From the NCBI GenBank assembly GCA_036346205.1, contig JARFJB010002138.1, positions 480,001 through 544,000 of the forward strand: a DNA stretch of 64,000 nt, given 5' to 3'. The stretch is from Vesta saturnalis (Eukaryota; Arthropoda; Insecta; Coleoptera; Lampyridae). The notes beneath the pieces are model-generated. The model did no database searches, had not been told where the DNA came from, and saw nothing but the letters and a program-made list of their open reading frames with translations. Of the stretch, positions 33,421 to 47,430 are shown one piece after another. Positions within the stretch are counted from its first letter, which is position 1. Each line of letters opens with the position of its first letter. The translations under genes and the position numbers were made by a program.

Positions 33421-34371
33421 ATACAGGGTGCGCCAGAAAAGCAGGACGTGAAAAAGTATGATTTTTTTAAATAGAACACCCCGTATTTGATTTTAGTTTT
33501 TAATTCTACGTGTCCATACAAACATATTCTGTCACACAAAAGATTGGCTGAAAGTTTTTAGTTCTTGAGATATTCGCGTTTAAAGATTATTATGGTTATT
33601 TTCGTGGGGTTGATGAATGGGCAATTGTTCCGTTATTTCACAATAAAAAAAATTGATATTTCGTGTGAAAAATGAGTGATATTATACTAACGTTTAGACC
33701 GAGTAGTATTTTTAATTTTCTCAACAGGGTGTTTGTTATAACCATTCAAATTTGAAAATTCTCAAATTAAAAAAAATCAGTTTTTTAATTGCACACCCTA
33801 TATATTTTTATTTCATTTTATTCGGGATTAAAAATCTATCATTTTTGTTAAATATATCCTATATCTATTTTTGATAGTTTTCGAGGAATTTCGATTTTTT
33901 CACACTAGCTACTTTATTTTCGATAACATTGCATTGCATGGATCTTGGTAGCCATGGAAAATAATAATTGCGTTACTAATAAGATACAAAGGTTTCCTAC
34001 TTGTCAAAATAAACACATATTAAATTTGTCGTTTTCGCATTTAACTTGTTATCAATTATGGATTATTCGACAAATGAATTAATTGAGATGATATACGTGT
34101 TGGGCGAGGCTGAAAAAACCCTTTATTGGCACAACGAATCTACAAAATGAAATATCCTGAACGTCGAATACCTACTACTGTTGGCTTGGAAAATTTGATG
34201 GATAGATTTGATTCTAGCGGTAGTGTTAAATACTTCAAACGTAAAGTTGTTAATAAAAGGGCAGCTAATGAAGAAAAAGAACTTGGAAATATTATTAAAT
34301 ATTCAAGAAAATCCCCAAGTGAGTTCTAGAACATTAGCGACGATATGTGATACCTCCAAATCAAACCCCCT
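33421..34371 (+). mobile_element. 5' part of a DUF4817-type DNA transposon
   Basis: It starts with ACAGGGTGCGCC, a transposon-like end. After about 600 bp of T-rich leader, a broken frame begins MDYSTNELIEMIYVLGEAEK and, after a shift, continues AQRIYKMKYPERRIP and LMDRFDSSGSV, and after another shift ENPQVSSRTLATICDTS. This is the N-terminal helix-turn-helix arrangement of insect DDE transposases of the same type as the fragment at 31-345. Translation runs into C-rich low-complexity sequence at 34372, and no catalytic domain follows. Confidence 0.55.
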
Positions 34372-34408
34372 CCCCCTCCCCCTCCTCCCCCCTCCCCCCA
34401 CGGACAAT

Positions 34409-34593
34409 GTTAGGTTAGATTAATAAACGTTCGGTTTTAGGCTAGGACACTGGAACTTGTTCTCGAGCCTTCGCCTCTTATCAGATCTGCGTACCCTTGT
34501 CGACCCTCTTTGTTTGTTATGGCGCTACAACCTGTAGGAGATTGGCGAGCATTGCCCTAGCCTAAAACCGTGCGTTCATTAATCTAACCTAAC
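34409..34593. repeat. Inverted repeat element, 38-bp arms
   Basis: Left arm 34409-34446 and right arm 34556-34593 are complementary with about three mismatches; both contain GTTAGGTTAGATTAAT (or complement) and GGTTTTAGGCTAGG. The 109-bp interior is non-coding. It is followed to about 34675 by three or four diverged 30-bp tandem units built on ATCTAACCTAA. Confidence 0.7.
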
Positions 34594-34681
34594 ACTGTAC
34601 GTATATTGATCTAACCTAAGATTTTGCGTATACTAATCTAACCTAATATTGTACATAGTGTAGGGGGTAAGCATTTGTGCG

Positions 34682-34683
<2 letters not shown>

Positions 34684-34741
<58 letters not shown>
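34684..34741. repeat. (GT)n microsatellite
   Basis: About 29 GT units. A (GA)n tract follows at 34808-34834. Confidence 0.95.
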
Positions 34742-34743
<2 letters not shown>

Positions 34744-34804
34744 CTGTGCTCAAATACATCAATCAAACAAAACAACGCCTGGGAGTAGGAAAACGCGGTG
34801 TTAG

Positions 34805-34839
<35 letters not shown>

Positions 34840-36495
34840 AGAAGTGTGATTAGCGAGATATGGGGAGAGGAGAGAAACGATAGAGACGAGGGATACGAGA
34901 TAGACCCATTTGTACCACCTCGGTTTTAAACTGGGTGGTGCAAATGGGCCAGTTGTTATACATTCACAATAAAACATTTGAATATGAATTTTTTTAATTC
35001 CCGCCTGTGCTTCATTAGCGCTCAGATGACGTAATACACAACTAATATATTAAAACGGCGCGAATGGTAGGAGTCGTGTATCTATCCCCTCACTTATCTA
35101 TGTATCTAGTCTAATTCTGTTAGGTTACAGTAGTATTGTTTATGTTTTTTTTTTTTCCTATTATACCGTAGATTTTAGATTTTTATACCTAACTACGAAG
35201 TTGTCAAACAAGGAAACGCGTTTATCGGGATTTATCTGCTTGTTTAAAACTTCATGACAGACAGAGGTTAATACACATCTAGATGCTAACTTAAATTAAA
35301 AGAAATGAAATAATTTTAATTTAAATTTTTTTAGGATAACTGTGCAACTTCCTTTTTATATGTTCATGAGGAAAACAGCCAACATTGTAAAAACAAAAAC
35401 AATAATCTATGTCAGAATGACGTTTAAAACTTCATATCATAGAGGTTAGTAGACATAAACACATGTTAACGTAAAAAATTCAAAAATATCGATCGAAATT
35501 TCAGTCATATTTATTTAATTTTAAATTAGAACACTTTATAAAGAAAATGTATGTAAAACTAAGTTTTCTTTAAAGAATACGTCTACTCTTTTTCTTATAA
35601 AATTAATCGTTATTCAGATAATGAAAGAATTTGAACTAACACTTAAATTCTACCACGGGATTTTTTTTTGCCGCTAAATTACGCGTCGTATCAAAAAATT
35701 GCATAGAAGATAATTAATCGAAATGTTTAAGGTCTATATCTCGGTATTTTTATATCCTTGAAATATGCAGCTGTTTTAGAAATATTTGATAAAAACCATG
35801 TAGTATTTAACCCCAATTGGTGTTTGTTAAGGTTAGAGTGGTGTTATTAATTATTCTCACGTTTTATACAGATTATTTACAACCAGTTGAAATTAAATGC
35901 ATAAACCCGCTGTAAAATATGATCAAATTCATAAAAATAATGCATTTATGCATCAACCTTTAAATGTTACGTTATAATTAAATAATCGCTTGTAAAGATT
36001 TCTTGCGTAATTACACTAAAATGAACACAAAAATATTGACGGTAATTCAATGATCTCAATCAAAACAAAATAAACACTTAAAATGCGCGTAAATACTGTG
36101 CTGTGTAATAAATGGGGTTTCCAGCTGGATTCACATTTAAACCTAAGATATGTATTATGAAATCATTACCTTCGAGATAACCACACAATTGTCACATTAA
36201 TTTCAGAACGAAAACACGTACGTGCTTAAAATTTTGTACTTAAACTTGTTTTAATTTCTCCTGAAGAAGATCAGATTTTGGCAAAAATTGAGCGCGAAGA
36301 GAGGAGGTTTATTCAGAGCTGTTTTTGATTTTTACCAAATATTTCTGAGAAAGATATAGGTATATTTCATTGATATAAATATAGCAACATATAAACCTAC
36401 ATCATATAGATTAATAATGTTCTATGCAATTTTTTGATATAACCCGCAATTTAGCGATAAAAAATTCTACTTGGTGCTGGAAATACTTGCAAAAG

Positions 36496-36850
36496 TGTTC
36501 TCACTAAAGCTAAAACGTTGTTTGAACAACGAAAATGCAATGATCTAGCTACACTTCGTTTGTGAACGTCGTAAATTTTGGTCTTTGACTAAAGCCATCG
36601 GTAAAAACTTTGGTACATCTTTATCTCCCTCCACGATATCCTTTGACGGATCTGTACTTGATAACTCTGTAGACAAAGCCAACCTTTTTGTGTATTTATT
36701 TGTTTACTTTTTGTAATGATTCTAGAAAATCATAAGTATTTACTTGTCGAACTGACCTCGTTTTAGTTAATTCGCTCACCAACTTGATTTCCAGTTTCCT
36801 TAATACAACATGAATACATGAGTAGTTAATGGCTTCTTTTCAAGGTAAAA
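36496..36850 (+). mobile_element. LINE remnant, copy B
   Basis: Orthologue of the 16140-17000 LINE fragment, with the central part (reverse transcriptase N-terminal motifs) deleted. Only the pre-RT stretch and the region after DIS-stop-AFD remain. Confidence 0.6.
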
Positions 36851-36993
36851 TTTAAGTATAAGTTCAAATTTTAATTTTTAATTTTTAATACATATGTGTA
36901 GACATATTTTTTACAGAAAATTTAATTTTACATAACTTTCTTTTATTTCTTAATATAAAGCGAAATAAGCATAAAATTAAATAAGTATTACTG

Positions 36994-36995
<2 letters not shown>

Positions 36996-37087
<92 letters not shown>
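36996..37087. repeat. (TA)n microsatellite
   Basis: About 46 TA units just upstream of the copy B gene; copy A has no such tract at the matching place (near 17190). Confidence 0.95.
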
Positions 37088-37092
<5 letters not shown>

Positions 37093-37438
37093 AGCTGGCG
37101 TTTTGGAATTCTTTTAAGCTAGCATCTAAATGTCTATTAACTTCTATCTGTCATGAAGTTTTAAACGTTTGTTTGATAAGGAATATTGTTTTACAATGTT
37201 GCCTATTTTCCTAGTGAACTTATTATAAAAGAGGTTGTATAATTATCCTAAAAATTATTTTCATTTTGTAGGTTGAAAGGTTGAAATTAATTGCAAAGAA
37301 AACGATAGACATTTTCACGTTAATAATAATGAGATTACTAGAGTGATTGTTTTTATGCAAATTTTATGAAAATATTCTCTTTGTTAAAATTAAAGCTCAC
37401 TTATGCGTATTTGGACTGACACAAAGTAAGAAGTGGTG

Positions 37439-40400
37439 ATGCTAGTTTCAGAAGACGTTTGCATAACAGGTTCGTATAAAAGGGTGTTTATATGAAATAC
37501 AATTGGTGTAGGTATTGCTGGTTGTTTTCCAAAATGTGGAAATGTCACCGAGTTGTTAGAAAACCTCTACGCCAAAGAAGATTTGTTACAAGAGGTTCCA
37601 AGGTTTTGGAAGGTTATGATTCCTAATATTCCACCAAGAAATGGAAAGTTACCAAATTTGGTGAAATTTGATTCGGGATTTTTTGGTTTGTATTAATATA
37701 CAGGGATACTAAAGATATAATGGTACTATTCAGATATTCACTATTTCCAAGCTGATAGTATGGATCCAGATTCTAGAAAGTTACTGGAAATCTCAGTTGC
37801 AGCAGTAATGGATGCAGGTGTGAATCCCCAAAATCTCAGAGGTTCTTAGACAGGAGTTTTTATTGCTACTAGCAGTTGTCAAGAGTCCGAGAAGTCTGTT
37901 TTGTACGACAATCTGTTAAGTCCGCATTATGGGTTTACAGGGTAAGAATTTCTGTAGTATTCTATTAATACTGTGTGGTGTGTTTGTAGATGCACAAGAT
38001 CAATGTATGCGCAAAGAGTGAGTTACGCTCTGGGATTAGAAGGTCCCTCCGTTGGTGTTGATACAACTTGCTCCTCATCTATAACAGCTTTGGAATATGC
38101 ATTACGTGCGATAAAATCCGGAAAATGCGAATACGCTCTTGTTGGTGGTGCAAATCTATTACTAAAGTTCAACGTGACAGCCGCATTTTTTAAGTAATCA
38201 TTTAGAAATAAACTTTTTCGCGTAATATGTAATTATGATAGTTGTGGGATTTTAGATCCACAAGGCCAAGTTCGTATTTTTGATGAAAAAGCAAATGGAA
38301 CTGTTCGATCTGAATCAGTTGCAGTTATATTTTTGCAAAAACAAAATGTATCCAAAAGAATTTACGCTAAAGTAAGAAATTTTAATGAGCACACAATAAG
38401 AATTAATCCAACAAATTAGGTTCTTCATGCCAAAATAAACTGTGATGGATTTAACAAAGAAGGTATCGGGCACCCGTCCGCATATATGCAAGAAGAACTT
38501 ATGAGAGAAGTTTACATGGAAGCTGGAATTGATCCCCATTTAATTCATTATGTAGAAGCACATTCTACTGGTAAACATTGTTTGAGCTTTCATATGGCAC
38601 CATTAGTTTTTGAACCATCAAAATCGCATAGACTCATTATTCGTGGGCTAGACCGATAAAAAATAAAAAGTTTTAGATTGGCACCACTGATTTTTTTACA
38701 TGAACATTTGCTGACAGCTATCATACACAGTAGGGCTGTTTGACACATTCAATGCCTCCAACACAACATAAATATTATATCGTCACCAAACCAATTTTAA
38801 TGAATTAATATTGTCAGCACAAAAAATACTGTGTATCACACGTCCAGAAAATATCGCTTCTGGGCTAGTGATACAAATAACTATTCGTAGATAATGTGTC
38901 CCGATATTGTTTCTGTTAAGGTACTACCGCTGGCGAACCTCCTGAAATGTTAGCAACAGAGAATGTGTTTTGTGTCAGCAGGAAAGCGCCCTTGTATATC
39001 GGATGGTTAAATCAAACGTGGATCATGCAGAAACCGTATCCGGATTGAATTCTATAATTAAGGTAAGCATCTCTTGAGTTGTCAATGGGATACCCAATTT
39101 TGCATTAGGTCATTCTTGGAATGGAAAATAACTGTATTTTTCCAAACATTAATTTTACAAGCGTACGCAAGGACATTAAGGGCTTCATTAATGGAAAACT
39201 GAAAGTTGTTACCGACATTATTGAAGATGATAGTATTTTTTTTGGTATGCTAACATGTTAATATAGGTGTAAAATCCCTAAAGATATTTGTTACAGGTAT
39301 TCAAAATTATGGTATTGGTGGAACAAACTCTCACGTTGTCTTACAACGTTGTAACGAACACGTTATCCATGAACTCCACGACCAGCATCGAGTTATTTGC
39401 ATTAGTGCACGTACCGAGGAGTCTTGCCAAAAAATTTTGGAAAGTATTCAGATAAACTCCAACAATATCGGTTACTTATCACTGTTAACTGGATTATTTG
39501 AGTAAAAATTATTTGAGCTAGAATTCACTTGTAGTGTACTGTTTTAGAGATGACATCAAAGGACATCTATATCGAGCTTACGCTTTATTAGATCATGGAG
39601 GAGTAAAACACAAATCAATCGAATACTTCAGTGAAACGAAAATGCAATTATGCCTATACTTGACCGATCCAAAATACAGCTGGATTGAAGTTTTAAGGCA
39701 GTTGTACAAATCCTGCACATTTCGTAGTATAATTAAAAGGTTTGAAACTAGAGTTAAAAGTTTTTTTCACAATCTAAGCCCAAAAATTTTAGGATTGATA
39801 AAGCAATTTCACGTGTAACAAAAGAAATATTTTCGAACATATTTCAAAAATTAATTTTAAACGAACAAGAAATGTTTTTCTGTTGTGTCATTTCACAAAT
39901 AACAATTATTGAAGTATTCAATTTCTTAGAAATTCCTATTGAATCGGTTATAGGAATATCATGTGGAATAATTTCTTGTGCTTTTGCATGTAAAGCAATA
40001 ACATTGAATGAATCTGTTTTATTTGCTTATCAAACAAGTTTCAATAAGGAAGTAAGCAAAAAGACAAAAATATTGAGGTCAATTGAAGAGACAATTCAAG
40101 ATGAGTTAATAGTAAATTATAATCTGAATAAGACAAACGGCTTACTGCAAGTTCAGAAAAACTGTTCGTCTAAAAATTTACTTGAAGAACAATCAAAAGA
40201 TCTGCTTCTCATCTCTATTGATACTCACAATTCAAGGAATGGTAAAGTTGTCTTTATTCGTAAGAATCTTCTAATCTCAATTGGACAGTAAGTTTTATAA
40301 AGAATAAGTACAAACATTACCCTTAATAGACTCTATCAACTAGGGTTTAGTCCGAAATTAGGAAAACTGTACCCTCAAACATCATGGCCGATTCAAGCTC

Positions 40401-43400
40401 CATTTATCTCTCCATTACTAACATGGAATCACAACGAGAATTGGTGCTCACAAGAATTTAAACCAGAAGTAAAATATTGGTCGAAAACATTCAATATTTC
40501 TGTACACCATGAAGACTGGAAGTTTTTAGATGGACACAATATCGATGGTAAGAAATTACTCATAGACCTCAGCCAAATTTGAATTTTCCTACAGGTAGCC
40601 TTCTATTTCCCGCTACGGCTTATATTTCCATAGTTTGGAAAACTTACTTGCAACATTGCAATTTATTACTGGAAGAAGCAAAAGTTATCTTTGAAAATGC
40701 AAAATTTCTTCAACGAAGAAAGATATCACAAGAAGAAGTTGAGTTGACAGTTCAAATTTGTAAAGTATCAAAGAAGTTTGAGGTAAAATTACATTTACTT
40801 TTTACCTGTAAAAAAGAAATAATGATTTAGGTGCGAGATACAGAAAATCTTTTAATGACTGGTAGAATACGTACCACAGATGCGAGTGATAATTCGGCCC
40901 GTTATCCTCTAAGTTTAGAGCCTGAAGTGGTTTTAGGGAAGGAGGGTATATACAAAAAACTTAGTTTGATGGGATATCGCTATCGGTAATATGGTACATT
41001 TCTGTTAAAGTATTTTTACTTATATTTGAATTATAAGGGATCAATTTTGCTCTATAGAGGAAATGAGTTTTAATCGGACATACGCTTTACAAAGGTGGGA
41101 TGGGAATTTGACGACGTATTTGGATGGTGCTCTGCAATTTATGATAATGAATGAGGACGCAGTGCAACTTTCAGTTCCCACTACTATTGAATATTTAATG
41201 ATTGACGCACCAATGCTTTTTGGGAAAAATAAGATACATAGTCCTCTAACAACGGTTTCTCCAGTAAATTTTACATGTATGCAACTTACACAAATAAAGT
41301 TTTGTAATTACACGTAGAATCCAATAATTAAATGATATACAGGGTGTTCTATTTCAAAATACTTTGTCTTGCTCTGCTTTTTGGAACACTGTATAGTCAA
41401 GAATAATTTTAATGTGCACACACTAGCCATATAATACGATAAATACAATTGATTGGCAACATTTACCCATAAAGCACCAGTTTACATTACTCTATCGTTG
41501 ACTCACCCTGTCCAATTTTATTTCTAACTGTTCGTATTATTTTAAGCCAGCGGAATGTGATGGGTATAGTTAAAAATGGTGCTTTATCAAATTTGGTAGA
41601 ATCCGATATTTTTATGATGTGGGATATTCCGAATCAATGGTCCATGGAGGATGCCGCCACTATCCCTTTGACATACTCGACTACCCTATACGCATTAATA
41701 ACGGTACTATTTCTCAAATTAGTAACACTTAAACCAATATATAATCACAGAACGGGACAATTAGAGAAGACCAAACTATCCTAATCCACGCAGGTGCAGG
41801 AGGAGTAGGAATATCGGCAATTAACGTTGCGCATTATTACAAATGCAACATTTTTACAACCGTTGGTTCCCCGACAAAGCGACACTTCCTAAAAAAACTT
41901 TTTCCATTCCTTACAGGTAGACAATCTTCCTACAACTATTAGCAGTAATAATTCTTTTCAGATGACCAGATTGGTAATTCGCGTGATTGTTCCTTTGAAC
42001 AAATGATTATGAAAAAAACACGAGGAAAAGGCGTTGATTTAATCATTAACTCACTTTCAGAAGGAAAATTATGCGCAAGTTTTCGCTGTGTAGCTAAAGG
42101 AGGTAAATTTCTGGAAATAGGGAGATATGATGCGTACAAAAATAATTCCGTACAATTGGACTTATTCTGCAATCGTTCGTTCTGTACTACTCATTTAGAC
42201 AACATCCTGGTGTACCCTGACAAACAACAAGTTGTTAAGTCTCAGGTTTCTGAAGGTATCAAATGTGGATATGTCAAACCACTTCATCGAGTTCAGGTAG
42301 TGAAAGCCGTCAAAAGTATGTCCAAAGGTCTGCACGTAGGAAAGGTGGTAGTAAACATGAAGAGTGAGCTGAATGCACTCACGATTATACCAAAGTACAT
42401 CACTTGATTTTAGTTACATTCATTCTTATTATCTCTTCCCCAGGTTTTATTGTCGTTCACACTCAGTATACATTGTAGTTGGTGGATTAGGAGGAATCGG
42501 TTTGGAGTTATCTGATTGGTTAATTACGCGTGGTGTTAAAAATTTAGTTCTCGTATCTCGAAGAGGTACAACTTCATCATACCAAGAATACAAAATACAC
42601 GAATGGGAGAATGTAGGAATAACAGTAAAAGTTGTACAACGGGATCCAAGCTCAATTGAACATTGTGAGGCTGTTACAAGAGGAGCTCTGCAATTCGCTG
42701 ACGTTGAAGGAATTTTCATTCTTTCTGCAGTTCTTAACGACGCTCTTTTCGAAAATCAAACTATAGAAACGTTTCAATCAGCATTCATATCAAAAGCGAA
42801 AATCATCTCAAACTTAGATATTGTCAGTAGAAAGATGTGTCCGAAATTAAGGTTTTTTTATTTAATAGCCAAAGCAGTTTAATTTCATTTAGTTTTCAGG
42901 CAGTTTGTAGCATTTTCATCAGCACTTTCCACAAGAAGTGAAGCCGGAGTAAGTAATTACGGTATGGGTAATGCAGTAATGGAACGTATTTGTGAGAATA
43001 GAAAAAGGGATGGACTACCTGGTTTAGCCATTCAATGGGGATTGGTGGGAGAGAAATGACGTACAACGGATAAATAAGTGTTACCTCTTGTTTAGGTTGG
43101 TTTAACCGCACACACGGATCCTGATAAAACAATAGCTGGAACAATACGGCAAAGTATTTCTTCGTGTCTGAACGTTTTGGATCAACTCTTAACGCAAGTG
43201 GAACCCATCGTTTCGTCCATTGTAATACCAGAAAAGGCAAAATAAAAAGCAACAGTAGATATTGTTACTACTGTTACTAACTTGATTGGTGTGTATTTAT
43301 ATAATAATTAAAAAGAAAGGAAAAGTGTCTTTTGTAGGCATCAATAAAGATCATGTTAGTTGGCATTCCACTTTAACAGAAATAGGGATGAGCTCCATTT

Positions 43401-43576
43401 CAGTCGTAGAAATTAGACGTGTTTTACAGACACAATTCCATATGAATATGAGTTTAAGAGATTTGAGAAAAGCCACTTTAAACGAGTATGTTAAATAATT
43501 ATGATAAATTATCATACTTACTCTTACAATTTCTAGCCTCAGAGAGAAAGCCGATCGTGGAAGTAGTACTAATTAA
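37439..43576 (+). pseudogene. Fatty-acid-synthase-like megasynthase, copy B (pseudogene)
   Basis: Same exon order as copy A, starting MLVSEDVCITG and ending ADRGSSTN. Lesions seen directly: AAG to TAG in exon 3 (37847-37849); a 1-bp deletion near 39004 that shifts the KS frame at the second catalytic His motif, whose sequence has also changed; deletion of about 2.3 kb at 41270 that removes the end of exon 15, exons 16-18 and most of intron 18; loss of the exon 23 splice donor near 43055; and GAA to TAA in exon 24 (43243-43245). The KS nucleophile region reads DTTCSSS. Exon 2 is intact where copy A has lost a base. Despite the lesions, differences from A in exon 4 are mostly synonymous. Confidence 0.9.
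41338..41513. mobile_element. MITE with TACAGGGTG ends, copy B
   Basis: Orthologue of 24004-24179. The 2.3-kb deletion in this copy ends about 70 bp upstream of it. Confidence 0.55.
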
Positions 43577-46500
43577 ACAATCATAAAAATGTATCGTTTA
43601 ATTTTAAAATAAAATTTTTTGTAGGTATATTGCTAATGTTAGAATAAAGGAATGATTACTGTTATCATTGACCAAAATTGTGCTCAATTCGATTTACTTA
43701 TTTATCTGGCTTCCTAGTCCTATTAAGTTTTCTTGTTTCTGTACTTTATTCTGCATATTGAATATTTGTATAAGCAATAAAAGTAAATTAAACGTTATAC
43801 TCATTCAATTAAATCCAAAATCTGAACGAAAATGAATCAATGCATTATTTACAAACATATATAAAAACCTATAATTTAAAATAGCATTCTTAAAACTAAT
43901 ATATGACAATAAAATCTTTATCAGAATTAAACCGTTTGTTTTTTCAGTTTAATTGTGGTGTTCAAATTTAAAGTTTACAGAAAATCAAACACATAAACGT
44001 TTCATTTATTCACACAATCAAAAAGTTCTTAGTTGTTACTTTCGTTGAAAGCTGATGACATAACTCTGATTTTCTTTCTGCCCATTTTTGAGATTTCGTT
44101 CAGGTTCATGGGCTGCTCCTCCGATGATGTCACTATACCGCCAAACTGGAACCGCTTCCTTTACCTTCTCTAACTTTTCTTACACCTTTGTTATGGATGA
44201 AAATGGCATCAATTTTCCTACCAATAATTTACCGATTTTTGTAAATTATTGCTTAATATTCGTTCAAAACAAAAACGTATAATAATTTATTGCTTGATAT
44301 GTTTACAATTGTCAATTATTATTTTAATTATTATAGTTAAGCTACGAATGGCCTGCGCTACTAATTGAAATGTCCAATCGCACTACACTTCATTAACATT
44401 TGGAGTTATTAACCTTTATACTTTGATTTACCAATTTGGATCGATTACTGCCTTTCATATTCATTGTTCACTATTTAAACACAATTGATTAATGCTCTGA
44501 TATACATAAAACGCGTCTTCTTCACCTATTACGTCACTTTTAATGCGAATTTTAAATTATGGTGCAATCCTCTTTATTGCCACGAACTCGACAACTTTTT
44601 ATTATCTATTGTAGCCTTTTATTATTTTAATAAGGAAGGTATATGCGCTTCTTCCCTTGTAATTCGTGCTTCCGCGACAAATTACTTAGTTGGAGCTTTT
44701 CAACCAACGTTTATCGCTTACTTAAAGCGGCTGTTTTTAAAAACTATACACCATTATACAGCGTCATTTCCTTCTCCTTCAACGTATTTTATGCACTTGT
44801 AAATGCCGCATATTTTAAATATTTTCGGATCAAACATATAGATAACTTATTGAAATAAACTCAAGCTTTTCATCTTAATATTAATTACATTCAAATACAG
44901 ATAACAAACAACAATTTCTTTATCTAGAAAAATAATAATCTATCAAATCTCGTATAATTTAGCGCGAAATTTTGAATTTTCTATAGCTCCCGTTACACAA
45001 TACGTTTGTGTGTGTTTATTTTAAAATAAGTTTTAATTAGTTAAAGGATTTCTGTAGCAGGTGAGTGAAAAGAACACATCCCAAACACTAGTGGTATAAA
45101 CCATTACAGTCATTTCAATTCTGATCTTAAATATTGACATCCTTGCTACGACTGTAACAAATAATAAGTTATTGGTTCTTTTACATTTTTTTAATAATTT
45201 CAAAATCCTTTAACTAAAATTTGTATTGTTTGTGTGAGAACTGAAAATGATTGCATTTTCATTTAATTTTGGTAGTTTAAATTTGTAAAGATATCATTCA
45301 TTAATTTAATATTACTTGCTATCCGGATTCGGTTTGAGTAAATGAACTCCATGTTTACTTTAGCAAATTCTTTTCTAATCAGGGTGCGCTAGCTAGCTCA
45401 ATTATTAAAAGAATTGATTATTGTTATCAATTACTCAATTTTATATTCCATTTAATTTTCTTAATTATTTGTGAATTGGTAACTGTATTGAATTTACTTG
45501 CTTTAGTATTTATATATTCAGTATTTGAATAAGTTTTAGTATTCGTAATCGTTAATAATGAAAATAAATCAAACGTTATATTTCGTTAATTATCTAAAAC
45601 TCGACAAATGCAGAAATGCTTTGTTCACAATAATATATAAAAATCAATCCTATTTTAATTTTTAATATTCTTAACAACTAACATGCAGACATTTCTTTAT
45701 CATCATACTTGTTACTTTTGGAGGCCTCGCATGGGACGTTTTGTTGCAATGCCGGCGATTCGGACTCCCGGCGCCTTGGTTTCTTTGTTCACCCAATATC
45801 TTCTTTTGATCTTCGTTGTGGTTTAATACAATTCCGACAATTTGTTGATTTTATTAATAATTGCTGGATATATTTATAGTTTTTGATGATTACTTTAATT
45901 GTTCAAGTTTCGTTATCAATCGCATGCAACAACAAACGGCTAGCACTTTACAAACAACAGTGCTGCTACGTTAACGATCAATATTTTCTAGTTATTGTTG
46001 TTTATATATTGAGTTATTACACTGAATCGATCGTCATTCCTATTTGATATTTATCGTTCAATATTTAAACACAATCGTGAACGACTTTCGGAACACACAA
46101 AAAAGTGATTTTATATTATTACGTCACCTTTTTTATTACCACCAACTTGATAATATTTGCACTTTAATTTACTTAGCCTTTTATTATTTTAATAAGGAAG
46201 GTATTATTACCTCTGCCCTATTACACAATGACTTTTATTTATTGTCTTTTCTCAATTTAGAGAACAGCGTGACTACTACTTTGACATTCGCTGCTCTCCC
46301 ATTGGTTAATTTCAGCCAACTCTAACTATTTACTTACAGCGACTGTCACGTTAACCGTCATTCCCACTCATTTATGCATTTGCAAATTGCAGCGTTTCCT
46401 TTGAATGTGTTCTAATTAAGTATATAACTAATATAACTTATTGAAGCAAATCCTAGCTTTCCGTTTTAATACTAAATAAACTACAAAATATTATTTAACT

Positions 46501-47430
46501 TAGCGCCAAATTTGAATTTCACAGACACCCGTTACATGACACAACTTTCACACATATTTAACACGTTTATCGCTATATGTATCTTTTAGGGACGCAGTGG
46601 GTAATTGGTTGAGGCCATGTGTATCCCTCAAACCCACACACTCGCTCCCACAGTTATGATAGGTTGCGGTTTCTGTAAAGTCGATAAATCATAATCTATT
46701 GAAGTAAGAAAACTATTTAAACAAACACTTATTTTAAATAACATCATATAAATATATGGTGTGGAACAATACACGACTATCCAACCTACAAAGTAGCAAA
46801 TTAAAAGAAGGGAACAAATTTTAATAACAATTTTTTTGGGATAATGGTGCTAACTCATGTTTAATACATTTGTTACGAAAATAGATAACATTATAAAAAC
46901 AACGATATACTCTGTTTGGGAAAAAATAGTATAAATTAATTAATTACTTATTCGCAAGCTTCCTTGTATGCCAATCCCTATCGTTAGCCAGAATTATTGT
47001 GTCTTTAAATTTTATATTGGGCAGTGTTTAAAGCATGTTCAGCAATTACTATTTTAGTGTCTTTTGTGTTCTGTTAACCTAGTGTTAATGCTTCTTACAC
47101 ATACAAAATGTTTACACAGAAACGTTTGTAAACTTAGATTGTCCCACAACTACCTATTGAAATTTACACAAACCTACTATCGTACTATACGATTACATTA
47201 TTAAATGTAAGGCTTATAAACAGGAATGTTACATAGTTACTATAAAAATGTATTAAAGAATACCAGAAATACGCAGTGCAGAGAATAGTACCTATAACTT
47301 ACAATTAAGATACTTAAATTTTGGGTATTAAATCGTGTAATTTTATTTATATTTTTTTATAAATAACAATTTTCAATAACAAACATTTTAACAAAATTTA
47401 ATCACAGTATAAATACGTTGTGAAAAACTA
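43577..47430. other. Non-coding 3' flank of pseudogene B
   Basis: Aligned with 26272-29571 of copy A, including the older 1-kb tandem repeat. It keeps about 0.7 kb (43935-44670) that copy A has lost and lacks A's 26335-26700. A family X partial copy lies at 46762-46850. Short open frames here carry no family resemblance. Confidence 0.5.

Noticed and set aside
34594..34675. Telomere-type TTAGG repeats
   Set aside because: Only scattered CCTAA cores inside 30-bp units; there is no uninterrupted TTAGG tract.
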